From Tolypocladium sp. Sup5 PDA-1 (Eukaryota; Ascomycota; Sordariomycetes; Hypocreales; Ophiocordycipitaceae), in assembly GCA_000750105.3 (NCBI GenBank), contig JPHH03000052.1, positions 62,001 through 126,000 of the forward strand: a DNA stretch of 64,000 bases, read 5' to 3'. Each line of letters opens with the position of its first letter. Position 1 is the stretch's first letter. The position numbers and the translations under genes were made by a program. This document shows positions 22,242 to 31,967 of this stretch, in pieces. The notes under the pieces were generated by a model. That model was not told the origin of the DNA and made no database searches. It saw nothing but the letters and a program-made list of their open reading frames with translations.

Positions 22242-23887
22242 TTACAGGTCGGAGAAGAACCGGTCCGCTCGCCTCTGTACGTCTTGCGCGCACGCCGCAA
22301 CGCCCTCTGCCGTTGTGACGCCGTCTTCAGTCACGTAGTGATCAATCAGGCCAGCAGACACCCACTCAAAGTACACATTCTTCACAGCCACATCGCCTTC
22401 TTGCTGAACGCCGCCCCAGCTGCCGGACACCTCGGCCGGGTCATTCTCCTCGTGGCCCGGCGGGTCAAACGGTAATATCTTCTCCTTGTCCGCCAGCGCG
22501 ACGACCTTGACGCCTGGAGACACGTGCCGCGCGGCGAGCACGGCGGGCAGCGAGCCCGTCTTGTTGCTCACGTTGCCCACGCGGTCGACGAGGTCCGCGC
22601 CGAGGAGCAGCACGTCGGCGCCCTGGGCGGCGAGGCCGGCGCTGGCGTCTGTGTGGACGGACACGGTGGCGGTGGTGATGCCGCGTTGGCGGGCGTAGGC
22701 AGCGAGGGCGCGGGCTGCTTTCGCGCCTTCGAAGAGGGGGCGGGATTCGAGGACGTGGACGTGTAGGGGGATGTTCTTTGCGAGGGCGTGGGTGAGGGAG
22801 GTGGTTATGGTTGAGGAGGCGGAGAGGGTGACGATGTGGATGGGCTTGGAGAGGGAGGGGGTGTTTTGTGCGAGGAAGGTGGTGAAGGCGTCGGCTATCT
22901 TGACGCTGGAGGCTTCTCTCTGCCGCGCAAATTCCTTGATTGCGGGCACGACGTCGTCGACGAAGCCAGCGGGGAGAGTGTCACCAGCGCCGGACGGGAG
23001 CTTCGCCTCGATGATGTCGAGACTCGCCAGCACGACGCTCAGGATCGGCGCGCCCATGCTCTCGCGCCCGTTCTTCCACAGATGCCACCCCGCGAAGCGC
23101 ACGTTGCGCCACCACTTCTCCCTCGAACTCGTGTCCAGCCTCGGCAGCACGCCGATGAAGATGTCCAGCGCCTTGGACGCCAGCTGCCGCGCACCGCTCT
23201 CATGGTCCGCCCGCAAGCCCGCCAGCCAGCGCTCCAGCACGCCCGCCGCCCCGCGCCCCATGTCGACCTCGAACCACACCCTGCGCAGGCTCTCCAGCAG
23301 GCGCGGCACGCCCCCGAATGCCGCGTCGTCGGACACGGCCGCGGGGTCGTACCACGCGTAGCCGGCGTGCTCCCAGTCGAGCGTGATGCGGCCCTCGGCG
23401 CCGGGGCCTAGGGCGAAGGCGAAGGGGTTGATGGTCCATTCGCGGCCGACGGAGGCGTCGACGAAGGAGTAGGGCTTGCCCTGGCGCAGGAGGCGGAGGG
23501 AGGAGGGCGTGAGGGTGGTTTCCTCGTGGAGTTCGCGCCAGGCGGTGGCGAGGGGGGTGGTGTCGGAGGCTTCAACGCTGCCAGAGATGGGCGCGTACTT
23601 GTGCCTGATCATATCAGCATCCATAAGGTACTCATATACACAATCTCATACGAGGGGGATGCTCACTGATACGTGCTCACCTCGCCGCTGCGCCGGAACA
23701 GCGCAACCAGCGGGCGCGCATCGGGGTCGTCGTCGGGGTACTTGAAGATGAAGCTGCCCGCGACGGCGCGCTTCTCGAGGTTCTGGAGGGGTGCCATGGT
23801 GGCGGAGAAGGCGCGGCGATGGTGCAGGGGGATATGGATACGGATGTTGGACGGCGGCCTGTGCAGCAGCGTGTGCTTTAGCGGCAT
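22242..23887 (-). CDS. Nudix-eIF2B alpha/beta/delta-like fusion protein
   Basis: Exons 23887-23667 and 23604-22242 give 527 residues; the 62-bp intron splits the Gln codon of STYQ|HKYAP. The first 30 residues (from MPLKHTLLHRPPSNIR) are basic, Ser/His/Arg-rich and free of acids, a possible mitochondrial presequence; an in-frame ATG before APLQNLEKR gives a cytosolic alternative. Residues about 38-200 look like a Nudix fold with the core WRELHEETTL, although the G-x5-E part is imperfect. The C-terminal 300 residues resemble the Rossmann-like eIF2B alpha/beta/delta and ribose-1,5-bisphosphate isomerase group (LHVHVLESRP, VLLLGADLV, GNVSNKTGSL). The substrate is unknown. Such fusions occur in other filamentous fungi; a true eIF2B subunit is unlikely given the Nudix half. 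Confidence 0.82.
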
Positions 23888-24460
23888 GGCGCTGGGGGAC
23901 GCGGCGGTGTGGTTGTGGTGGACATGGACGCGTGTGATGAGTGAGTGACGAGTGTGTGAGTGAAGCGTGAGGTTCGAGGTGGAGTGAAGCTGCGACGTCA
24001 CTGCTCCGCTCGGAGCTGAACAACAGTTGTGGCTCCGTCAACGGCATGAGGCTCAGTGTGTCCCGTAGTGACGTGTAGATAGCTTCATGCGACATCAACT
24101 AATTATTGAAATTTATTTTTGGATTCTAATGTTGAGCGATTAGTATGTATTGGGACTCGCGAAAATGCCGTTTGGCTTGACGACCGACGAAAACAACCAA
24201 CACCACCATAGCAAGCACCCACAGATTCCGCGCAACACAGCGTCGAGAATCTTTCTAATTTATTGAGGTGTATTTTGCTTCATTTACCACTTCATTACGC
24301 ATCCAAGTGGAGAAATGCCATCTCGGGTGTAGCCCTCTAAGCGTCAAAAAACATACAACGTCCAGAGAGGTTGTTGATATCATAAAAGCCACCAGTTCCC
24401 CGTGCCCGTTCAACTCCATCGAAAAGCAGTTTGGAAGAAGATGCCCAACGTGCCGCCGGC
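23888..24460. other. spacer between Nudix-eIF2B promoter and Zn2Cys6 gene 3' end
   Basis: 573 bp with the promoter of the Nudix-eIF2B gene at its left and an AT-rich 3' flank of the regulator at its right (about 24090-24260). No gene is seen. Confidence 0.45.
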
Positions 24461-26783
24461 CTACTCGTTCATGTAGCTGTTGTAGATGGGCCAGTCGTCG
24501 CCCATCCACGTCACCAGCTCGTCGTACAGCACGGGGTCCTCGCCAATCGCCATGGGCGGCAGCAGGTCGTGGTGCTCGTGCGACAGCAGCAGCGGGGCCA
24601 TGCTCGGGGCCAGCGCCGGCCCCGCGCCGAGCAGCATCGGGTCCGAGGCAGACCCGGGCCCGGCCCCGGACCCCGCGGGCGCCGCCGTCAGCCGGTCGAC
24701 GAGGACGCGCAGGTCGCGCAGCGTCTGCTCGCTGCGGCCGCCGTCGGTGTTGCCCTTGGTGCTCGCCTCGCGCATCTTGTCGATGGCGAAGTCGACGTCG
24801 CCCATGGCCGCGTGCAGCTCGTCGGCGGCGTCCTGCCGGGCCACCACCAGGCTGCGCAGGATGAGGCACACGGCGGCGTTGAAGATGAAGTGCAGCCCCG
24901 CGTGCAGCAGCTTGCGGTGGCCGTTGAGGGTGATGACGTGCCGGGCGAGGCGCATGTTGCGCGCGGCGGCGTCGATGCAGCACTTGAGGTGGCCGAGGTG
25001 CGGGTTGGAGTCGGCCGAGGGCGGCTGGGCCATGAGGCGCTCGGCGACGGCGCGCTTGACGGCCGAGTAGAAGAGCGGGCGGATGGCGACGATGAGCAGC
25101 TGGTTGTAGCGCATGTGCAGCAGGCAGCAGGCCGGGTCGTTGCTGAGGCCGTCGGGGCCGAGCTGGACGGGCGGCGGCAGCGTCGACTGCCACTGCTCGA
25201 GCATCCACATGGCGTTGTCGGGCTGTCGGGGGGCCGTCTCGCCCTTGGTGCCGTGGTAGGTGTTGCCGACGACGTGGCCCGAGATGCGGGAGAGCTCGAC
25301 GTGGGCGCGGAGGCCGGCGGCGGGGGGCATGGATCTGTTATACATGTCAGCTGCTGTAGTCTAGAGCGAGGTGCGTACATGTAGAGTCTGCAACTTACGG
25401 AGCATCCGCGGGCAGGGGCAGCTGGATGGCGTCGTCGGTAATGGTCGGCGGCCGCCCCATGAGGCAGCTCAGCCAGCGATCGAGCGCATAGACGGACCAG
25501 AACACGCGCTTGCCCCTCTCGTCGACCCAGCCGCGGTGCGCGCCGAGCATGATGCTGATGTGCATGGCGGCCGCGACGTACATGTAGGCCGCGTCGGCGC
25601 GGTTCGTCTCGATGAGGTAGAAGCCCATCATGGCCAGCGCGGCGACGTCGCCGATGGTGCGCCGCTTGATGTCGAGCGGGTTGCCGAGCAGCATGGCCGC
25701 GCGCGCAAAGTACGGCTCGCTGAGCGACGGGTGCGCGTCGAGGCTCGGCGGCGGCTGCGTCATGGTGCTCTGGCAGGCGACGGCGAGGGCGGCGTGGTAG
25801 AAGGCCAGGTGGCGGTAGTCGTTGAGGTTGACGCCCATGTCAAGGGGCGGCGCCGGCGCGCGGACGGGCATGGCGTCGAGGTCGCCCCACCAGTAGATGC
25901 CGCCCGAGGGCCACGCGCCGCCGCCGTCCTGGATGAAGAAGCGCAGCTCCGACATGACGACGCTGACGGTGCTGTCGGGGGGCAGCCAGAGCGGGTTGAC
26001 GTCCGGGTTGCTGAGCGGGCGCGAGTCGTGGGTGGCGTAGCTGCCGAGGCTGGAGAGGAACGAGACGCCGTCGACGAGCGTCTGCTGCGTCTCCCGAGTT
26101 TGTACTTGCTGCATCTGCTGCTGCTGCTGCTCGTGCTGCGCCGTCGTCGTCGGCAGCACCGCGCTCATCAGCTCCTTGAGGTGGTCCAGGAACGTCGCGC
26201 CGCTCGTCTCGCCCAGGTAGCGGCCCACGCCGTCGAGGTCCTGCAGCAGCCGGCCGGGGCTCAGCACCGCCGCGTCGTCGTCGGTCGGCTCTGTCTTGAC
26301 GGAGCTCGCCCCGGACGGCTGCTGGTTGCTGCTGCTGCCAGGCCCGGCGGCGAGGGAGGCGCCGGCGGCAAAGGGGCTGGCCGACGACGACGAGTCGGGG
26401 CTCGCGGCGTGGTGCAGCAGCTCCTGGCGGCGGGTCGGGTCGGGCAGCGCGTCCACGAGGGCCTTTTCGTAGACCTCGACCTTTTTCTTGAGCTCGTCGA
26501 GCTCCGTCTTGGGGACCGAGACCTTTTCGACGAGGGCCGGGTAGACGCAGTCGCGGGCGGTGGAGGCGCACTGGTTGCAGGGGCGGTCGCCGGAGCACTT
26601 GATGCGGCGGACATTGCAGTTGTTGCAGCTGGGGGCGTTAGCATGCCTCTGTCTTGGGCGCTTCGAGATGCCGTGGACTTACGCCGTCGCGACTCGCTTG
26701 CGCTGCTCTGGGGCTACCTTGTGGCGGCGCGGGTTGACGGGCAGTCGCTGGGAGGGCCGCCGGTCGCCATGGTCAAGCTGCAT
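24461..26783 (-). CDS. Zn2Cys6 fungal-specific transcription factor
   Basis: Exons 26783-26683, 26628-25399 and 25334-24461 (introns 54 and 64 bp) give 734 residues. The binuclear zinc cluster starts at residue 35 with exact spacing C-x2-C-x6-C-x5-C-x2-C-x6-C (CNNCNVRRIKC, CNQC). It is preceded by a basic RKRVA segment and followed by a KKKVEVYEKAL dimerisation helix. The fungal transcription-factor homology domain spans roughly residues 240-460 (GGIYWWGDLDAM, RGWVDERGKRVFWSVYALDRW). A polyQ tract and Ser/Gly/Pro-rich linkers lie between. It is the nearest neighbour downstream of sidA and on the same strand, so it could be a pathway regulator; that is inference from position. The C-terminus ends WPIYNSYMNE. 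Confidence 0.9.
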
Positions 26784-28537
26784 CTTGTTCCCTGTCAGGC
26801 ACGCGGTCACGGAGGAGGAGGCACGTCGGTGGTGATGGTGATGGTGATGGTGATGGTGATGTTCAGTGCCAGACGACGGCGGGGCTTAATGTCATGCGAG
26901 AAACCAAACTGCTTAAGCTCTGTGTCCACGACAAGCAAGGAGGGAATTGGCAAGTTCGAGGGGATCCGAGGAACGGCAGACAGCAAGGCTTACCTATATC
27001 GTGTTCTCGAGTCGCGGGGTGACAGGCTGTCACGGCCGCCGTCATCATCCCACCGCCGCGGCCGCGATACCAGACAGAGGGGAGAGACGGGCGATTCCGT
27101 GCTCAATGGGGGCGTTATCGAGATGCGTAATGCCCCGTGTGCCTTTGCGTACGTGTGACGAGTGCGGCCTCGTAGGGCTGGCGAGGCACGAGCAAGCTTG
27201 TTCGGCAGCAGGCGGGCGCGGCAACGTGGTGGACGTTGGCCGTGGGCGTTTGCGGAGAGGGATTGGAGAAGGAGGAGGAGGGGCACGGATGCGAACCAGG
27301 GGGGGATGAATCAGATGGGTGATGAATAATGTGGGGGAGGGAGTGACAGGTCTGTTGGAAGCACGCGAGACGCTTTCTTCTCTGACGGTGAAGGACTAAA
27401 CAGGACCAAGGCACGGGGAGCGAGATACCATCGCACCGACTGCGGAGAGCCCGTCCTCGGTTCATTGGCTCACCACAACCATCCCGCCTCTTCTGCTCCA
27501 AGCCAAACGCCCTCTCAGCTCGCCAACTAAAAATCTCGTCTGCTGCTGCTCCGTCCCAAAAAGTCCTTGCCGCCCAGGTCACCAATCACGGCCGCCCTGT
27601 GCCTCACCTGTGGCCCCATCCGCTCCGGAGACTCGGGCCCTTGTTCGGGCCTAGCGGGCCCTTTGTCCGCGCCGCGTCGGCGCCATTGTCCACGCACGCC
27701 ATGTCGTGTCCCAGAACTCCTCAACTCACCAGCAGCGTGCACCTGTAGATTGATAGCGGCTGCTGGACTGCGGGGTGTGTCGTCGTCGTTGCGACGTACG
27801 CGGTGACTCATACTGCGCGTACGCAGGAGGACGTTTAAACGCGTTATCGTATAGTATATGGCGGCCCTGCCGCCTCGTCGCCGCCCGTTGAGCCACGTCA
27901 TGGGCCGTGAGCTTCTTGCGGTCGTCGCGTTGCCGTCGTCGTCTTCGGCGCCGTGGAGGGAGTTGAGGAGTTGACTCCTCTGCGAACATCGGAGCGTTGG
28001 GTTTGTCAGCTGCCAGCCGTTGCTCCAGAGTCCAGACCCTCCTGGCTCGGCTGGGATAGCTTCAGTTGCTGCCCCATCGCTTGCTGACCGATCGCTTGCT
28101 GACCGAATCCCGACCGCAGTCCGTAGAATGTCACCTTCCGGGCTACAAATGGCTATTGTCTGCAGTTGGAATGCACTGCCATGGAGAGAACAGAATGTCA
28201 CGCCGCGTTCAAAAGGACCATTGCTCGTGTGCTGCGTCTCAATTGCATGATAATGCGTCAATGACCACGGTGGTGCCGACGTAGAATGATCGCTCCCTAA
28301 AACACTGATGCATGCCCCCGTCTCTTTTTTTCTCTTTTTTGCTTCGTCTTTCATTGTATCGTCTTTCATCTCGTCCGTCGTCCCGTTTTCCCCCTTGTCT
28401 GCCCGACCAAACAGTCGTTCTATAATAGCCACCCACGAGATGATGATGCGCCTCTCTCTAAGTCTTTTCGTATCCCGCCCTGAATGCTCGTAAGTGCTCT
28501 CTGAGCTCCCTCCTCTGACCTTGTCAGGCCGCCTCTA
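26784..28537. other. intergenic region between Zn2Cys6 gene and sidA 3' end
   Basis: About 1.75 kb upstream of the regulator. It contains a GGTGAT hexanucleotide repeat (about 26825-26860), only single generic GATAA cores (for example near 27114 and 27844), and no conserved coding signal. The long frames here are composition artefacts. Confidence 0.5.
26825..26860. repeat. (GATGGT)n simple repeat upstream of the regulator
   Basis: Five to six GGTGAT/GATGGT units in a row about 45 bp upstream of the predicted start codon of the Zn2Cys6 gene, probably in its 5' UTR. Confidence 0.8.
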
Positions 28538-30358
28538 TTACTCCTTGTTGGACTTGTCTCCGAAAATCGACTCGACAATCTCGCCCGATCTCGTGGCAAG
28601 GACCGACAACAGGGTGTCGCTCAGCTACACAAGGCTGGTCAGTGAAAAGCTCATCGAGAATGGAAAGGCAAGACCGCAAAAGACAAAAGGAACTGGACTC
28701 ACCCCGTGCGTCCCCTCGCAGCAGCCCTGCAGCCAGATGCCAGACTCGTCCGCCACCGCGCCCGGCGAGAACTTGACCTTGTAGTCGCGGCCCACGGCCA
28801 TCTTGCGCTCGCCCTGCTCCGTCTCGACGTTCCACCCGCTGATGCCCTTGCCGAACTCGAGCCCCCGCGGCTGCGACTTGGGCAGCAGGTTCCACGCGCC
28901 GCGCAGCATCTCCACGTGCGCGCTGCGCTGGTAGCCCGTCGCCGCAATCACCAGGTCCGCCTCGAGCGTCTCCTCGTCGGCCGCGTCCACGAAGCCGTCG
29001 AGCGCGCTGTCCTGCATGTGCTGCACCTTGAGCTCCATGCCCTCGCCGCGCGACTCGATGCTCGTGATCTGCCGCCCGCCCAGGATGCGGTGCGGCCACT
29101 GCTTCTCGTCGGCGCCAATCTCGCGCCGCTGGTCGTACATGCGCTCGTACAGCTCCTCGATGAGGTTGAGCCGCACGACGCCGTAGTTGGTCGCGCGCGC
29201 CTCGGTCAGCAGGTTGTTGCGGTACTTGGCCGACTTGGGGAAGAGGTTGTCAATGTACTCGGGGTTGAAGACGGAGTTGACACTAGACGCTGTTAACGCA
29301 TGCCACTCAGGCCCCGTCGGACGCTGATCCGTGGTCACTTACAAAGGCGAGTCGTCGCTCGGCCGCAGAAACTCGGGCCGCATCACCAGCCACGTCTTGG
29401 AGTTGGGGTACAGGTGCTGCACGTTGTTGAAGATCTCGGCCGCGCTCTGGCCCGCGCCCACGACGGCCACGCGGTACGGGTTGTTGGCCTTGGGCAGGAT
29501 CTGGCGGATCTGGTTCGCGTACTGCGACGAGTGGATGACCCGCGGGTGCTTGAGCGGGAAGCTCTTGGGCAGGGACGGCTGCCCGCCGGCGGCAACCAGC
29601 ACGTTGCGCCCGCGATACGCGTGCGTCTGGCCGGTCGCGACATCGCGGGACTGGACGGTGAACTTGCGCACGGCGTCGTCGCCGCTCTCCGGCGTCACGG
29701 ACACGACCTCCTGGCCAAACTGCACCAGCCGGTCAAAGTGCGACGAGCACCAGCGCAGGTAGTCCTCGTACTCGACGCGCGCGGGCAGAAAGGTGCTCAG
29801 GTTGGTAAAGTCGACGAGGCGGTCCTGGCGGTGCAGGTAGTTGAGGAAAGTAAACTCGGAGCGCGGGTCCCGCAGCGTGGCCAGGTCCTTGATGAAGGAG
29901 ATTTGCATCTTGGCGCCCGGCAGCAGCATGCCCGCGTGCCACGCGAACCGGGCCTGCTTCTCGACGAAGAGCACCTTGGGCGCGGCGCCGTCGGGGAGCA
30001 GCTTCTTGCCCGCGGCGAGGGCGTCGTGCATGGCCACGGCGACGGCCAAGCTGGCGGGGCCGAAGCCGACGCAGATGAGGTCGTATTCGGAGTCGAGGGC
30101 CGCGGGCAGCAGGTACTGTGAGCTCCGGTCCTCCTTGGCCTGCTGCCCATTCTGGTCATGGCCATTGGCGTGGCCGTTGCTGCCATTGCTGCCATTACTG
30201 CCGTTGGCGTTGGCGTTGGCGTTTGTGGCGTCAACGAGGGGCTGCGGGGGCAGATCCTCCGCCCGGTTGCTCCCGTTCGTCACGACGGCGCCGTTGCCGT
30301 TGAGGGCAATCTCGGCGGCGTCGCTGCTGTTGAGGAGGATCTCGCTGTGGGGAGACAT
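28538..30358 (-). CDS. sidA: L-ornithine N5-monooxygenase (siderophore biosynthesis)
   Basis: Exons 30358-29343, 29282-28703 and 28624-28538 (introns 60 and 78 bp) give 560 residues. It hydroxylates ornithine at N5 with FAD, NADPH and O2, the committed step of hydroxamate siderophores. The FAD motif is at residues 95-105 (CVGFGPASLAV), the FAD/substrate contact region at about 140-160 (WHAGMLLPGAKMQISF), the NADPH motif at 299-308 (VVGAGQSAAE), and the ATGY motif near residue 455. The end reads THGLSDTLLSVLA, as in Aspergillus SidA. The first 80 residues are a variable extension with NGS/NAN repeats encoded by trinucleotide-like DNA. It is divergent from the NRPS, and the shared spacer has four SreA-type GATA sites, so iron repression is likely. 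Confidence 0.95.
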
Positions 30359-31614
30359 GCTGGGCGAGAGGGCGGTTGAAGCGCCTTCTCTTGTGTATGT
30401 GAGGGCTGTTGGGATATAGTGACTCGTGACGTCGTAGACTCGTACAGTCGAGCGGGTGGGTATAAGAGGAGTAGTTGGTGGCTGTACTAGTGGAGTATCG
30501 GTGATCTCTGCTAGGCCTTTGTTGAAGCTTGCCGCGAGCTGCTTCGTATCCTCTGTCGGAGGGTATCGTCGTTACTCGTTAGGTCGACAGATGGCAAGGT
30601 TGACCTCGACCTTTCGTCTTCTTCTTGGACAACCCTCTCTAGGTCTAGTCCAGTCGGCGTCTCTGATCCAGGCCGCTTAATTCGACGTGAGGCTATGTAT
30701 GCGTCTCTGGCTGGCCTGGTGTTGGTCTGAAGGAGGGGCTTCCAAAGAACAGGAACAAGTCGCGCAACCGGGCAGCGGACATGGCGCACAAATATGTACG
30801 TACGCCAGAAGCCCGGCGCCCGCACAGCTGTGGGAAGGATCTGCCTCGATTCCGAGTAATTTTAAAGTGTGGTGGTTCCATCAGCGCCTCCCGGTGGATG
30901 GGGACACGCAGGGACGGAGTGACACCACCCAGCACCACCCGCCAGCACCACCACCACTTACAGGCACTGGAGCCGACCCGAGACCAGCCGGGACGAAAGC
31001 ACGATAGCGGAGAAGCGGCGGCGCTGAGGGACACGCGCGTGGACGGTGGCCCTAATGCCGGAATAGCCCACTGCGCTTGCGGCTTGGAAGGCTACCTAGC
31101 AGTCGAGGTGGATGTGGCCAGCCTGGGTTGTGGTTGCATTGGCCCCATCCGCCATGCAGCCGTGGCGTCGTCTGTTTTCTTTGCTTTAGGCAGAGCTCGC
31201 CATGTACGGATGATGGAGTACTCCGTATTAGATGGAGTATTCGCAGTTAGTACGTAGCAGTGCTAGAATCAACGGGCAGGAGGCTGTTCGTGGCCGGAGG
31301 AGATGGCGGCATAAGTTACTTGTTCTTGGGTGGTGAAGCATCAACTACGTCAACGGCTTTGGACCCTTCTCGGCTCTATCGGACATGGGGCCGCTGCGTA
31401 GCCGGTTTTCTGGCTCAACGGCACATCTGCTGCGCTCTTCGGAGGCATTGGACGCCACTATAGATGTGGTCCGGCATGTGGCATGTGTGTCCGCGATGGC
31501 CTCTTCCACTTCGACAAGGTCCCTCATCAAACGGTGACGAATTCGTGGACCGGAGCTCCACCGTTGGCGGCGAAATAGCGCGGACTGGTGCGACGCTCGG
31601 AGGGATTATCTTTG

Positions 31615-31623
31615 ATCTGATAA
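31615..31623 (+). promoter_or_regulatory. SreA/Sre1-type GATA site ATCTGATAA
   Basis: Exact match to ATCWGATAA, the site of iron-sensing fungal GATA repressors. A reversed GATA core (TTATC) lies 4 bp to its left at 31606-31610. It is 1.26 kb upstream of the sidA start codon. Confidence 0.7.
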
Positions 31624-31932
31624 GACGGAAGGCGTTCTGGGCCGCGGCGCGACAAGGGATGGCGGCACAGACGTTAATAACTTTAATGTACATCTGCCAT
31701 GGCAGAGCCGACGGACGGCAGGCAAGCCATGGGCCGATGGCGGATTCCTGTATCCCGGGTCCCAGGCATTGATGTACATATGTGCAGCCCAGGGTCCAAC
31801 GTGAACCCAGACGACCAGTTTCACCAGCTTCCCGTGAGCCATTGGGGCAAATCCTCCTCCCAGCGGTGTCCAAGTGGCGCGAATGATTGGGTCGTCACGA
31901 TGACGCTTATTCGTATCGGTGGGGATGAGGGA

Positions 31933-31941
31933 TTATCTGAT
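31933..31941 (-). promoter_or_regulatory. SreA/Sre1-type GATA site ATCAGATAA (left arm of inverted repeat)
   Basis: Exact match to ATCWGATAA on the minus strand. With the next site it makes a 19-bp inverted repeat with a single central G. Confidence 0.72.
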
Positions 31942-31942
31942 G

Positions 31943-31951
31943 ATCAGATAA
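31943..31951 (+). promoter_or_regulatory. SreA/Sre1-type GATA site ATCAGATAA (right arm of inverted repeat)
   Basis: Exact match to ATCWGATAA on the plus strand, one base from its mirror image at 31933-31941. Confidence 0.72.
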
Positions 31952-31958
31952 AAAACGG

Positions 31959-31967
31959 ATCTGATAA
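31959..31967 (+). promoter_or_regulatory. SreA/Sre1-type GATA site ATCTGATAA
   Basis: Exact match to ATCWGATAA, 7 bp right of the inverted pair. It completes a three-site cluster within 35 bp, about 2.06 kb upstream of the NRPS start. Confidence 0.72.

Noticed and set aside
25371..27158. Plus-strand 595-codon frame over the Zn2Cys6 gene
   Set aside because: It is the antisense of a gene with an exact Cys6 zinc cluster and consistent splice sites; its Arg/Val/Asp-rich text is a GC-bias shadow.
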